Below are positions 7,533 through 16,571 of a stretch of 64,000 bases of DNA, piece after piece. Every line of letters begins with the position of its first letter. The first letter of the stretch is position 1. The stretch is from WGAB01 sp964406105. GTDB lineage: Bacteria > Hydrothermota > Hydrothermia > WGAB01. A program made the translations under genes and the position numbers. The notes under the pieces are model-generated. The model saw only the letters and a program-made list of their open reading frames with translations, was not told where the DNA came from and did no database searches. Location: assembly GCA_964406105.1 (NCBI GenBank), contig CAYOQK010000062.1, positions 4,256-68,255 on the forward strand. Reading direction: 5' to 3'.

Positions 7533-9122
7533 TCAGATTTTCAGGCGCTCCACGTGCTTGACATACAGGAGGTAGTCAAAGATCACGCGGGTCACGAAGA
7601 TGGCGGTGAAGAAGCTGATCACGATCCCCAAGGCCAGAACCACGGCGAACCCGCGGATGGGGCCGGAGCCGTATCGCAGGAGCACCAAGGCGGCAATCAG
7701 GGTGGTGAGGTTGGCATCCAAGATGGTGATGGTGGCCCGTTTGTAGCCGGTGTCCACTGCCACTCGGGCCGATTTGCCTGCCCGGAGCTCTTCGCGGATG
7801 CGTTCAAAGATCAGCACATTGGCATCTACTGCAATCCCCACGGTCAGGATCAAGCCAGCCATGCCGGGCAGGGTGAGGGTGGCATGGAACCCTACGAGCA
7901 GGGCCAGGATGAAGAGCAGGTTCAGCAGCAGGGCCAGGTCGGCGATCCAGCCGGCCAGGCGGTAGTAGATGCCCATGAACAGCACCACCGCCAGGAAGCC
8001 GATGATGAGGGCTCGCATGCCGCGGCGAATGCTGTCGCTACCCAACAGCGGCCCCACAGAACGCTCTTCCAAGACACGAACCGGTGCAGGAAGGGCGCCT
8101 GCCCGCAGCACCACTGCGAGTTCCTTGGCCTCTTCCATGCTGGTGATCCCGGTGATCTGGGCGCTGCCGCCGGAGATCCGTTCCTGGATCACAGGGGCGG
8201 ACTGCACCACGTTGTCCAGCACAATGGCCAGCCGTTTCCCCACGTTTTCGCCGGTGATCCGGGCGAAACGCGCAGCGCCTTGCCGGTCAAAGTAGAGCAG
8301 CACGATGGGCCGATTGGCCACGTTGGGGTCGGTGCCGCTGCCGATGGTGTGCTTGGCGTCCTTGATATGGGCTCCGGTGAGTTCAGGCTCGGCCTTCAAC
8401 AGGAAAAGCCGGCGGTACTTGCGGCCTTGAAACTCAAAGGTTTTGCCCCAATAGAACCGATACCCTTTGGGAATTGCGGCCTGCACCTCGGGCAGGGCCA
8501 GCAGGGAATCCACCTGGTGCCAGTGGTCTTCTACCACCACGATGCTCCCGGACCGGGGATCAATGTTGAGAAGGGAGGAGAAGGGGCGTTGGAGGGCCAA
8601 GGAATCCTCAGGGGTGAGTTGGGCGGTGTCCGGCATCTCGCCGTGGAGTTGTCGCAGTTTTTCGTCAATTCGTTCCAGGGCGTCGGCCACAATGCGGTCA
8701 TCGGCTACCAGGTGGAACTCCAACTGTGCAGTACGGCCAATGAGGGAGTGGGCGCGTTCCCGATCCAGCACTCCGGGGAGTTGCACCAGGATTCGGCCCT
8801 CGCCCACCTTCTGGATGGAGGGTTCAAACACACCCCACTGGTCAATCCGGTTCCGAATCACCTCAATGGCACGGTCTACAGCACCTTCCACTTCCTCGGG
8901 CTTCAGTTTGGATCGGTCCACTTCCAGCAGGATGTACATTCCGCCCTGAAGGTCCAGCCCCAGGTTGATGCTTTTCTTTTTCAGGTTGAGGAGTTCCGAC
9001 CGGGGGAGTTGTGCCCGGGCCTCTGGCGATAGGGTGTAGTAGCGGAAGGTGGGGTACAGGGACCACAGGGCAAGCAACACCAGGCCGAGGATCAAAGCAA
9101 TTTTCCACTTGAGCCCCTTCAA
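7533..9122 (-). CDS. secD: Protein translocase subunit SecD
   Basis: A 529-residue partner of SecF. One N-terminal helix (about residues 7-23) is followed by the motif INLGLDLQGGMYILLEVD, a large periplasmic P1 domain and five C-terminal helices, with GMAGLILTVGIAVDANVLIFERIREEL in the membrane part. I chose a TTG start at 9122: it is preceded at correct spacing by AAAAGGAGG and starts a normal-length protein. The in-frame upstream extension to 9266 lacks family similarity and would run through the promoter candidate at 9180-9208. First gene of the operon that runs to the window's left edge. Confidence 0.94.
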   Translation of the reverse strand: MKGLKWKIALILGLVLLALWSLYPTFRYYTLSPEARAQLPRSELLNLKKKSINLGLDLQGGMYILLEVDRSKLKPEEVEGAVDRAIEVIRNRIDQWGVFEPSIQKVGEGRILVQLPGVLDRERAHSLIGRTAQLEFHLVADDRIVADALERIDEKLRQLHGEMPDTAQLTPEDSLALQRPFSSLLNIDPRSGSIVVVEDHWHQVDSLLALPEVQAAIPKGYRFYWGKTFEFQGRKYRRLFLLKAEPELTGAHIKDAKHTIGSGTDPNVANRPIVLLYFDRQGAARFARITGENVGKRLAIVLDNVVQSAPVIQERISGGSAQITGITSMEEAKELAVVLRAGALPAPVRVLEERSVGPLLGSDSIRRGMRALIIGFLAVVLFMGIYYRLAGWIADLALLLNLLFILALLVGFHATLTLPGMAGLILTVGIAVDANVLIFERIREELRAGKSARVAVDTGYKRATITILDANLTTLIAALVLLRYGSGPIRGFAVVLALGIVISFFTAIFVTRVIFDYLLYVKHVERLKI

Positions 9123-9179
9123 GAGTTTCCTCCTTTTCTCGGATTGGATCTCGCCACGCGAGGATCGTTGAAGGTGCCT

Positions 9180-9208
9180 ATTATACGCCCCAAGCCCTGA
9201 ATCTCTAA
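9180..9208 (-). promoter_or_regulatory. Promoter candidate for the secD operon
   Basis: On the minus strand a perfect TATAAT (9185-9180) is preceded by a 17-nt spacer and a weak -35 (TTAGAG). The predicted start of transcription is about 50 nt above the TTG of secD. The perfect -10 in an otherwise GC-rich stretch is the main evidence. Confidence 0.55.
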
Positions 9209-9216
9209 GGCACTCA

Positions 9217-9245
9217 TTGCAATGCCTACCCCCATGACTTACCAT
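9217..9245 (+). promoter_or_regulatory. Promoter candidate for the porV-like/ileS operon
   Basis: TTGCAA (9217-9222), a 17-nt spacer and TACCAT (9240-9245) lie about 37 nt before the start codon at 9283, which has a good ribosome site (GGAGGTG). It is divergent from the secD promoter in the same 160-nt gap. Confidence 0.45.
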
Positions 9246-9282
9246 AAGGGGCAACGCAACGACCACTGGAGGTGAATCTCAC

Positions 9283-10314
9283 ATGTCCGTAAAACGTTGG
9301 GTTCTGTGGGGAAGCCTGGCACTCTTTCCCCTTTCTTCCTTAACCGCTTCGGCCACAGAAGCGGGCGCCGTGTTCCTGACCATCTTCCCCGGAGCTCGGG
9401 CTGCCGGGATGGCAGCCGCCTTTTCCGCTGTTGCCGATGATGCCACCGCCAGCTACTACAATCCCGGAGGCTTGGCCTTTTTTGAGGAAACCCAAGTGGC
9501 GCTGGTGCACGCCCCGTGGCTTCCGGCTCTGGCCAAGGATATGTTCTACGAGTTCGTTGGGTTCGTACACCCGCTGAAGCAGGGAGTGCTGGGAGGCCAC
9601 ATCATCTACCTGAATTTGGGGAACGTGGACGCCTATGATGCCGAGGGCAACTACATCGGCTCCTGGAAGCCCGCGGATTATGCCTTCACCCTGGCCTACG
9701 GGTTTCCCCTCAATCCCCACTTGGGCCTGGGGTTTTCCGGTAAGATCATCCGCAGTTTCTTGGCCCCCCCCGAGGTGATCAAGGTGATCTTGGACGAGCC
9801 CGGTGGTGGCAACGCCATGAGCTTCGCCCTGGGCGCAGGGGTGTACTACAAGACCCGGCTGCGGGGCCTCACCTTGGCCGCCGTGGTGGACAACCTGGGC
9901 CCTGGGCTCAAGTTCACAGGCTCCGGGCGGCGGGAGGACCTGCCGTACCTGCTGCGGCTGGGAGCCGCTTACCGCCCCGTATGGAACGATGTCCACCGGC
10001 TCCTGTTGGCTGTGGACGTCAACAAGGTGCTGGTGAAACTGTCGGATGACCTCCAAAAGCACGGCATCAATTGGGTGCTTCGGGAGGCCTTTAAACACTT
10101 CGGCGTGGAATACACCCTCCTGAACCTGTTGTCCATTCGCATGGGCTATTTCCTGGACGAGATGGGCGCACGGAAGGGCTTTACCTTTGGCTTTGGGTTC
10201 CGCGCCGGCCCCCTCCAGCTGGATTACGGCAACGACTCCCGAATCTACGCCTTCTACGAGCCCGGCGATCCACTGAACCAGCGGTTCTCCCTCACCTACA
10301 TCATGCAACGGTAA
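9283..10314 (+). CDS. PorV/PorQ-family outer-membrane protein
   Basis: A 343-residue exported protein. A signal peptide ends near residue 25. The mature start carries the family hallmark: small-residue-rich FPGARAAGMAAAFSAVADDATASYYNPGGL, where an aromatic NPAGL-like motif is typical of PorV, PorQ and FadL-like barrels. The rest is a series of amphipathic strands ending QRFSLTYIMQR. In Bacteroidota PorV shuttles type-9 secretion substrates to the cell surface. Outside that phylum the family is common in FCB lineages with unclear roles. The presence of a type-9-like C-terminal tail on the 32418 gene makes a similar role here plausible but unproven. Confidence 0.78.
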   Translation: MSVKRWVLWGSLALFPLSSLTASATEAGAVFLTIFPGARAAGMAAAFSAVADDATASYYNPGGLAFFEETQVALVHAPWLPALAKDMFYEFVGFVHPLKQGVLGGHIIYLNLGNVDAYDAEGNYIGSWKPADYAFTLAYGFPLNPHLGLGFSGKIIRSFLAPPEVIKVILDEPGGGNAMSFALGAGVYYKTRLRGLTLAAVVDNLGPGLKFTGSGRREDLPYLLRLGAAYRPVWNDVHRLLLAVDVNKVLVKLSDDLQKHGINWVLREAFKHFGVEYTLLNLLSIRMGYFLDEMGARKGFTFGFGFRAGPLQLDYGNDSRIYAFYEPGDPLNQRFSLTYIMQR

Positions 10315-10337
10315 ACCCAGGAAGCGAGCATTGATCC

Positions 10338-10883
10338 GTGGGATACCTGTTCCTGTGGTTTCTTTGGCAAGCCGCCCCGGTACCCGATGACTGGGAAGCG
10401 GTACATCGGGCCCTGAACCAGGCCCTGGCGCAGGTATCCCTTCCACTCCCTGAAACCCTTTCTCTGGCTCCCCAGGTGGCTGGAGAGCCATACCAGTGGG
10501 TGGTGGAACCCCTGCTGCACCGCTTCCTGCAGCAGGAAATGCACCGGGTCCTGGCCCAGGGCGCCCCGGTGCTGGAATTCCGCCCCCTGGAGATCCGATT
10601 GGAAAAGCATCGGGTAGGGTGGTGGGGCACCCACGTGAAGCGTCGGGTACGCCTTCGCCTGTGGCTGGCCCTGCGAGACCAAACCCGGAGCCTCTACCTG
10701 TGGCAGGAAAAGGTGGCCGGCGAGTACCAGGACCAGTATCCGGTCGCCTTGGAGGCCACCACCCGAGTGGAAGGCCTCTCCCCTCCGTTAAAGGAACATC
10801 CCCACCTTTGGCGGGACCTTTTGGCTACCCTGGCCGTTAGCGGCCTGGTGTTTCTCTTGTACTCAGGAGGTCATGGACCATGA
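10338..10883 (+). CDS. Hypothetical membrane-anchored protein
   Basis: I do not recognise this 181-residue protein. It starts with GTG, preceded by AGGAAGCG, and has a short hydrophobic N-terminus (GYLFLWFLWQAAPVP) that could be a signal peptide. A Leu/Arg-rich middle follows, with alternating strands such as KRRVRLRLWLALRD, then a C-terminal helix (about residues 158-175, LLATLAVSGLVFLLYSGG). It lies 23 nt after the PorV-like gene and its stop overlaps the ileS start (ATGA), so it is cotranscribed and coupled to ileS. An envelope role beside the PorV-like protein is a guess from position. Confidence 0.6.
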   Translation: MGYLFLWFLWQAAPVPDDWEAVHRALNQALAQVSLPLPETLSLAPQVAGEPYQWVVEPLLHRFLQQEMHRVLAQGAPVLEFRPLEIRLEKHRVGWWGTHVKRRVRLRLWLALRDQTRSLYLWQEKVAGEYQDQYPVALEATTRVEGLSPPLKEHPHLWRDLLATLAVSGLVFLLYSGGHGP

Positions 10884-13729
10884 AAGGCAAGTGGCGCGAA
10901 ACCTTGAACCTTCCGAAAACCGCGTTTCCCATGCGGGCGAACCTTCCCCAGCGGGAGCCCACCCTTCTCCAGTGGTGGCAGGAGAAACGGGTGTACCACA
11001 CCATGTTGGAACGTCACCGCCACGATCCCCCCTTCATCCTGCACGACGGCCCTCCCTACTCCAACGGCCATATCCACCTCGGCCACGCTGTCAACAAGGT
11101 GCTCAAGGACCTGTTGGTAAAGTACAAGGCCCTTCGCGGACACTACACACCCTTTGTGCCAGGATGGGACAACCACGGCATGCCCATTGAGCGGGAAGTG
11201 GTGCATAAGGATCCAGAGTTTGCCGAGGTGCGCCACGATCCCGAGCGACTTCGGGACCCCAAAATCCGCATTAAAATCCGCCGAAAGTGTCGGGATTTTG
11301 CCCAAGAGTGGGTGGAAACCCAGCGCCAGGAGTTCGTTCGGCTGGGGGTCTTTGGGGACTGGGATCGGCCTTATCTCACCATGTCGCCCGAGTTTGAGGG
11401 CGGCGAGGTGGAGATCTTTGCCGATCTCGTGGAGCAGGGCTACGTGTATCGGGGACGGATGCCCATCCATTGGTGCCCCTCCTGCCGCACCGCCCTGGCC
11501 ATGATTGAAGTGGAATACCACGAGAAGGAGTCCCCTTCGCTCTTCTTTTGGGTGCCCGTGGCCCAAGATCCTAAGGGGCTCCTGGACCCAGAAACCCGGC
11601 TGGTGGTGTGGACCACCACTCCTTGGACCTTAATCGCCAACCGCGCCTTTGCGTTCCACCCGGACTTTGACTATGTGCTGGCAGAGGTGGAAACCCACCA
11701 GGGAACCAAGGTGCGGGTGCTCTTGGCCGAACGTCTGTTGCCTGTGGTGGCCGAGATCGTGGGCTGGAAAACCTACCGACGGCTCCGTCGCCTCCGGGGC
11801 CGCGACCTGGAGGGCGTGCACTTCGCCCACCCCATCTTTGAAGACCGCACGTCCCCGGGTATCCTGGCCGACTTCGTGACCCTCACCGAGGGCACAGGGG
11901 TGGTCCATATCGCTCCGGGCCACGGCAAGGAGGACTTTGACATCGGCCGGAAGTACGGCCTGGAAGTGTTTTCCCCTGTGGACGAGGCCGGTCGGTTCAC
12001 CGCAGAGGCCGGGCCGGAGTTCCAGGGCTTGTTCGTAGGCAAAGAGGGATCCGAAAAGGCGGTGGAGGTGCTCAAACGCCGAGGCCATTTCCTGCACCTG
12101 GAGACCCTTCGGCACACCTATCCCCACTGCTGGCGGTGCAAGAACCCTCTGATCTTCCGAGCCACCACCCAGTGGTTCCTTTCCGTGGACCATCAAAACC
12201 TCCGGGAACGCGCCCTTCGGGCCATTGAACGGGTGCGGTGGCACCCCCCGGAAACCATCAATCGGATCTACAATTCCGTCAAAGAGCGTCCCGATTGGGT
12301 GCTTTCCCGTCAGCGGGCTTGGGGGGTAAACATTCCGGTGTTCTACTGTGAGGATTGCGGTGAGCCCTTGGTGGACCCCCAGGTGATGCGCCACGTGGCC
12401 GGCATCTTCAAGCGGGAAACCGCCGATGCCTGGTACGAGAAGCCTGTGTCCGAACTGTTGCCCGAGGGTACCCGTTGCCCGAAGTGCGGCAGTACCCGGT
12501 TCCGGCAGGAAACCGACATCCTGGACGTCTGGTTTGACTCCGGGGCCACAAACCTCATCGTGTTGCGGGAAGACCGAGGCCTCACCTGGCCCTCGGACGT
12601 GTACCTGGAAGGCTCAGACCAACACCGCGGCTGGTTCAATTCCTCTCTGATGTTGGCCATGGCCGAACGGGGCGAACCCCCGTACCGGGCCGTGATCACC
12701 CACGGCTGGACCCTGGACGAGCAGGGCCGCGCCATGCATAAGTCCCTGGGCAACGTCATCTCTCCCCAGGAGATCATTGACCGGTACGGGGCCGATGTGC
12801 TCCGACTCTGGGTGACCTCCTCGGATTACACCGAGGACATCCGGCTGGGCCCTGAGATCCTCGCCCGGATGGTGGATTCGTACCGCAAGATCCGCAATAC
12901 CTATCGCTTTATGCTGGGCAACCTCTTTGACTTTGATCCTGCACGGCATCGGGTTCCTTACCCCCAGCTCTTGCCTGTGGATCGGTTCCTGTTGCACCAG
13001 TACGCTCGTCTGCTGCAGGATCTGGCCACCTTCTACGAGAACTTTGAGTTTCACCGGGTGTTCCATCGCTACTTCAACTTCGTGGTGGTGGACCTCTCGG
13101 CTTTTTACCTGGACGTTACCAAGGATCGGTTGTACACCTGGGCACCGGACTCTCGGGAGCGACGGAGTGCCCAAACCGTGATCTACGAGATCCTCCGCGG
13201 GCTGCTGGTGGCCTTTGCCCCCGTGCTCTCCTTTACCACCGAGGAGGCTTGGCAGCACCTGCCGGGCGAACGGCCGGAGAGCGTGTTCCTCGCAGATTGG
13301 CCCCAGGTGCCAGAAACCTGGATTCAAGACGACCTGGCCCAGGAGTTCCAAGGCCTTTTGGCAGTGCGAGAGGTGGTGCTCCGGGCCCTGGAGGTGGCCC
13401 GCAAGGACCGCAAGATTCTCCAGGATCGCCTGGAGGCCGAAGTCCTCTTAGAACCTCAGGACGCTACCCTCCGCGAACAGCTGGAAAAGTACCTGCCCCA
13501 CTTGCCAGAGTTCTTTGTGGTGTCTGGGGTGCAAGTGGTGGCGACATTGCCCGAGGGTCTCCCGGTGGTGGAATCCGGGGAGGCCCTCCGGGTGGGCATC
13601 CGCCGCAAGGCGGGCCAAAAGTGCGCCCGGTGTTGGATGTGGCACGAGGCCGTGGGTCGGGATCCGCGGTACCCCGACCTCTGCCCCAAATGTGTCCGGG
13701 CCGTGGAGGCCCTGAGCCATGAAGATTGA
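10880..13729 (+). CDS. ileS: Isoleucyl-tRNA synthetase
   Basis: A 949-residue class I synthetase that charges tRNA-Ile. The HIGH motif appears as HIHLGH (residues 64-69) and the KMSKS-type motif as MHKSLGN (about 618-624). Between them lies the CP1 editing domain with WTTTPWTLIANRAFA and the GTGVVHIAPGHGKEDF segment. The C-terminus ends in a zinc-binding Cys set (CARCW...LCPKC, about 916-939), as in bacterial-type IleRS. Length is normal. It overlaps the genes on both sides (4 nt upstream, 11 nt with yceD), so it belongs to one operon. Confidence 0.97.
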   Translation: MKGKWRETLNLPKTAFPMRANLPQREPTLLQWWQEKRVYHTMLERHRHDPPFILHDGPPYSNGHIHLGHAVNKVLKDLLVKYKALRGHYTPFVPGWDNHGMPIEREVVHKDPEFAEVRHDPERLRDPKIRIKIRRKCRDFAQEWVETQRQEFVRLGVFGDWDRPYLTMSPEFEGGEVEIFADLVEQGYVYRGRMPIHWCPSCRTALAMIEVEYHEKESPSLFFWVPVAQDPKGLLDPETRLVVWTTTPWTLIANRAFAFHPDFDYVLAEVETHQGTKVRVLLAERLLPVVAEIVGWKTYRRLRRLRGRDLEGVHFAHPIFEDRTSPGILADFVTLTEGTGVVHIAPGHGKEDFDIGRKYGLEVFSPVDEAGRFTAEAGPEFQGLFVGKEGSEKAVEVLKRRGHFLHLETLRHTYPHCWRCKNPLIFRATTQWFLSVDHQNLRERALRAIERVRWHPPETINRIYNSVKERPDWVLSRQRAWGVNIPVFYCEDCGEPLVDPQVMRHVAGIFKRETADAWYEKPVSELLPEGTRCPKCGSTRFRQETDILDVWFDSGATNLIVLREDRGLTWPSDVYLEGSDQHRGWFNSSLMLAMAERGEPPYRAVITHGWTLDEQGRAMHKSLGNVISPQEIIDRYGADVLRLWVTSSDYTEDIRLGPEILARMVDSYRKIRNTYRFMLGNLFDFDPARHRVPYPQLLPVDRFLLHQYARLLQDLATFYENFEFHRVFHRYFNFVVVDLSAFYLDVTKDRLYTWAPDSRERRSAQTVIYEILRGLLVAFAPVLSFTTEEAWQHLPGERPESVFLADWPQVPETWIQDDLAQEFQGLLAVREVVLRALEVARKDRKILQDRLEAEVLLEPQDATLREQLEKYLPHLPEFFVVSGVQVVATLPEGLPVVESGEALRVGIRRKAGQKCARCWMWHEAVGRDPRYPDLCPKCVRAVEALSHED

Positions 13730-14252
13730 TCTGAAAAACCTGAAGCCCGGGGTTACCGAGTTCTGGGAACGGGTAGAACCCGAGGAATTGGATCTGCCCC
13801 AAGACGAGTTCCGCATGGTGGGGCCCTTGGAAGCCACCCATCGCCTGCGGAAGGGGGGCAAAACCTTGGAGCTCCGCGTCAGCACCATCTACACCCTGGA
13901 ACTCACCTGTGCGCGGTGCTTGGAACGGTTTCAGCAGACGTTTCGGGAGGAGAGCCTGTACCTCATCCAGATCGGCACACCGCCACCCGAGGCCGAGGAA
14001 AAGGCCTTAACCACCCAGGACATCCTCCTGTTCTTCGTGCCCGTGGAGGAGTTGGACACCCTGCCCATCCTTCGGGAAACGGTGTTGCTCTCCGTGCCCA
14101 TGAAGCCCTTGTGCAAGCCCGACTGCAAGGGGCTTTGCCCAGTATGCGGTGCCAACTTAAACCGGGAGCAGTGTGAACACCAGGGCCAGCGGGTGGACCC
14201 CCGGTGGCTCAAACTTTTGGAACTGAAGGACAAACTGGCCTCATCGGGGTAA
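13719..14252 (+). CDS. yceD: YceD/DUF177-family rRNA accumulation protein
   Basis: A 177-residue protein of the YceD family, which is linked to 23S rRNA accumulation. Its central LTCARCLERF and C-terminal CKPDCKGLCPVCGANLN Cys clusters, followed by HQGQRVDPRWLKLLELKD, are characteristic. In most bacteria this gene sits directly before rpmF and plsX. Here it is coupled to ileS (11-nt overlap), while rpmF-plsX lie about 36 kb away. Start chosen from the ATG inside the ileS end; the length is standard. Confidence 0.88.
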   Translation: MKIDLKNLKPGVTEFWERVEPEELDLPQDEFRMVGPLEATHRLRKGGKTLELRVSTIYTLELTCARCLERFQQTFREESLYLIQIGTPPPEAEEKALTTQDILLFFVPVEELDTLPILRETVLLSVPMKPLCKPDCKGLCPVCGANLNREQCEHQGQRVDPRWLKLLELKDKLASSG

Positions 14253-14255
14253 ACC

Positions 14256-14816
14256 ATGGCGGCGTTACACGTGAAACAGGAGTTGGCAGATGCCACGGGT
14301 GTTGCCCGCCTGGTGACCGCCACGGCGGAGCGATTGGCCCAGGAGATCCAACGGTATCCCAACGACCCGGTGATGTTCATCGGGATCCAGCGACGAGGGG
14401 TGCCCTTCGCACAGCGCGTGGCCCGATACCTGGAAGCCCAGGGTTTGAAGGTGCCCGAGTTCCACACCATGGAGATCCGCTTCTACACCGACGACCTGCG
14501 CCTGGTCAGCGAGCGACCCGTGGTTACCCTGCAGGATCCCTTTGCTGTGGATCAACGGCGGGTTTTCCTGTTTGACGATGTGCTCTTCACGGGTTGGACT
14601 GCCTTTGCGGCCCTCCAGAGCGTGTTCAAACTCGGTACACCCCGGCGGGTGTACCTGGTGACCCTCGTGGATCGGGGACACCGGGCCATGCCCCTGTGCG
14701 CCGACTTTGCCGCCCTCACCGTGGACACCACCCTGCAGGAGGTGATCCACGTCCATTTCCAAGAGGTGGACGGCGAAGATCGGATTCTACTTTTGGAACG
14801 GGAGGAGACACCATGA
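14256..14816 (+). CDS. pyrR: PyrR-family pyrimidine regulator / uracil phosphoribosyltransferase
   Basis: A 186-residue phosphoribosyltransferase-fold protein. The PRPP-binding loop is VFLFDDVLFTGWTAFAAL (residues 103-120) and the second family motif is LVDRGHRAMPLCADF. In PyrR the loop normally reads DDVLxTGRT; here Trp replaces Arg. In other bacteria PyrR binds pyr mRNA or acts as a weak uracil phosphoribosyltransferase. No pyr biosynthesis operon or recognisable PyrR-binding hairpin is adjacent, so an enzymatic or distant regulatory role is possible. The stop overlaps the next start (ATGA). Confidence 0.87.
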   Translation: MAALHVKQELADATGVARLVTATAERLAQEIQRYPNDPVMFIGIQRRGVPFAQRVARYLEAQGLKVPEFHTMEIRFYTDDLRLVSERPVVTLQDPFAVDQRRVFLFDDVLFTGWTAFAALQSVFKLGTPRRVYLVTLVDRGHRAMPLCADFAALTVDTTLQEVIHVHFQEVDGEDRILLLEREETP

Positions 14817-15217
14817 TCAAGACCCTGGAGCTTTCGGTACGCACCCATCGGCGGAACGAGTTGGTGGACATCACTGCGGCCGTGGAGCAAGCGGTGCGGG
14901 AGAGCGGGGTACAGGAGGGCTTTGTGATCCTCTACGTACCCCACACCACCGCTGCCATCACCGTGAACGAAAATGCAGACCCCTCAGTGCGGGTGGACAT
15001 TGAGGAAACCCTGAGCCGTCTGGTGCCCGCGGGTTCCCATTACCACCACCTGGAGGGCAACGCCGATAGCCACGTGAAGGCTACCCTGGTGGGGCCCTCA
15101 GAGACCCTGTTGATCCGAAACGGTTCCTTGGTGTTGGGGACCTGGCAAGGGGTGTTCTTTTGCGAGTTTGATGGTCCTCGGAGCCGCCGGGTGTACGTGC
15201 AGATCCACGGAGAGTAA
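14813..15217 (+). CDS. YjbQ/UPF0047 family protein
   Basis: A 134-residue protein of the widespread YjbQ/UPF0047 family, a small beta-sandwich oligomer. Motifs are VPHTTAAITVNENADPSVRVDI, HHLEGNADSHVKATLVG, and the C-terminal GTWQGVFFCEFDGPRSRRVYVQ. In E. coli it has a reported weak thiamin-phosphate-synthase activity; its real job is unsettled. The start ATG at 14813 overlaps the pyrR stop and has GGAGGAG ahead. The frame stays open upstream within pyrR but that part is not family-like. Confidence 0.9.
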   Translation: MIKTLELSVRTHRRNELVDITAAVEQAVRESGVQEGFVILYVPHTTAAITVNENADPSVRVDIEETLSRLVPAGSHYHHLEGNADSHVKATLVGPSETLLIRNGSLVLGTWQGVFFCEFDGPRSRRVYVQIHGE

Positions 15218-15262
15218 AACCCCAGGGTCCCTAACGTCCGAGAGAGGAAGGAGATTCCAGCG

Positions 15263-16513
15263 ATGGAGTACCACATTCAGGATCCTGCCCTCCACCACGA
15301 GGGCCGGCGGCGGATTGAGTGGGCAGGTGCCCACATGCCCGTACTTTTGCAGATCCGGGAGGAGTACCGCCAAACCCGCCCCCTGGAGGGGGTGCGAATT
15401 GCGGCCTGTTTGCACGTCACCAGCGAAACGGCCAACCTGATGATCACCCTCAAGGAGGGAGGGGCCGACGTGCGGCTTTCCGCCTCCAATCCCCTGTCCA
15501 CCCAAGACGACGTCGCCGCCTCCTTGGTGGTGGACTACGGGATACCCGTGTTCGCCCTGCACGGCGAAGATCGGGACACCTATTACCAGCACATTGACCA
15601 GGTGCTTTCCTTTGCTCCCCACATCACGCTGGATGATGGCGGTGATCTGACCGCCTATGCCCATCAGAGGGGACGTACCCAGGGCATCGTGGGGGGCACC
15701 GAGGAAACCACCACCGGTGTGATCCGGTTTCGGGCCATGGAGCGAGACGGTGCCCTGAGGTATCCCATCATCGCGGTGAATGATTCCCGAACCAAGTACC
15801 TGTTTGACAACCGCTATGGCACCGGTCAATCCACCATTGACGGCCTGCTGCGGGCCACCAATCTGCTGATTGCGGGGTCCGTGTTCGTGGTGGCGGGCTA
15901 TGGCTGGTGTGGCCGCGGGATTGCGCTCCGAGCCCGGGGTATGGGTGCTCGCGTGATCGTCACCGAGGTGGACCCCATCCGGGCGGTGGAGGCTGTGATG
16001 GACGGCTTTGAAGTGATGCCCATGAAGGAGGCCGCTCCCCGAGGCGACTTCTTCGTAACCGCCACCGGCGACATCCACGTGATCGGGCGGGAGGCCCTGG
16101 AGCGCATGAAGGATGGCGCTGTGTTGGCCAACGCCGGCCATTTTGACGTGGAGATTGATCTCCAGGCCCTGCGGGACCTGGCCCAGGAAGTGCGGCCCGT
16201 GCGGCCTAACCTGGAAGAGTACCGGCTGAAGGACGGACGCCGTCTTTACCTGGTGGCACAGGGCCGTTTGGTGAACCTGGTGGCGGCCGAGGGACACCCC
16301 CCTACGGTGATGGATCTGTCCTTTGCCAATCAAGCCCGTGCAGCAGTGTACCTCTGGCAACACCAGGGGAAATTGGCCCCCAAGGTGTACACCCTGCCGG
16401 TGGAGATTGACGAGGAGATCGCCCGGCGGAAGTTAGAGGCCATGGGCCTGCAGATTGACGAACTCACCGAGGAACAGCGTCGGTACCTTAGCACCTGGCA
16501 AGAGGGCACATAA
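15263..16513 (+). CDS. ahcY: S-adenosylhomocysteine hydrolase
   Basis: A 416-residue NAD-dependent enzyme that splits S-adenosylhomocysteine into adenosine and homocysteine, clearing the by-product of methylation reactions. N-terminal motifs are LHVTSETANLMITLKEGGA and NPLSTQDDVAA. The NAD-binding Rossmann loop reads GYGWCGRGIA (about residues 211-220). The end, VEIDEEIARRKLEAMG and EEQRRYLSTW, is typical of the thermophile-type short form that lacks the terminal KPxHYRY. Start preceded by AGAGAGGAAGGAG. Last gene of the plus-strand operon; a bidirectional terminator follows. Confidence 0.96.
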   Translation: MEYHIQDPALHHEGRRRIEWAGAHMPVLLQIREEYRQTRPLEGVRIAACLHVTSETANLMITLKEGGADVRLSASNPLSTQDDVAASLVVDYGIPVFALHGEDRDTYYQHIDQVLSFAPHITLDDGGDLTAYAHQRGRTQGIVGGTEETTTGVIRFRAMERDGALRYPIIAVNDSRTKYLFDNRYGTGQSTIDGLLRATNLLIAGSVFVVAGYGWCGRGIALRARGMGARVIVTEVDPIRAVEAVMDGFEVMPMKEAAPRGDFFVTATGDIHVIGREALERMKDGAVLANAGHFDVEIDLQALRDLAQEVRPVRPNLEEYRLKDGRRLYLVAQGRLVNLVAAEGHPPTVMDLSFANQARAAVYLWQHQGKLAPKVYTLPVEIDEEIARRKLEAMGLQIDELTEEQRRYLSTWQEGT

Positions 16514-16515
16514 GT

Positions 16516-16549
16516 AAAGGGGCTCCCTTCAAAAGAAGGGAGCCCCTTT
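16516..16549. terminator. Bidirectional intrinsic terminator between ahcY and ftsZ
   Basis: A perfect 15-bp stem (16516-16530 with 16535-16549) closes an AAAA loop. The stem ends in AAA/TTT pairs, so both strands get a U-run (the minus strand continues TTTACTTAT). It lies just after the ahcY stop and about 22 nt after the ftsZ stop, which come from opposite sides. Confidence 0.88.
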
Positions 16550-16571
16550 GATGCCCTGAGGGCCTGGGGGA

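Noticed and set aside
9123..9266. Longer SecD start
   Set aside because: It would run through the perfect TATAAT at 9180-9185 and has no similarity to SecD; TTG at 9122 has an ideal ribosome site.
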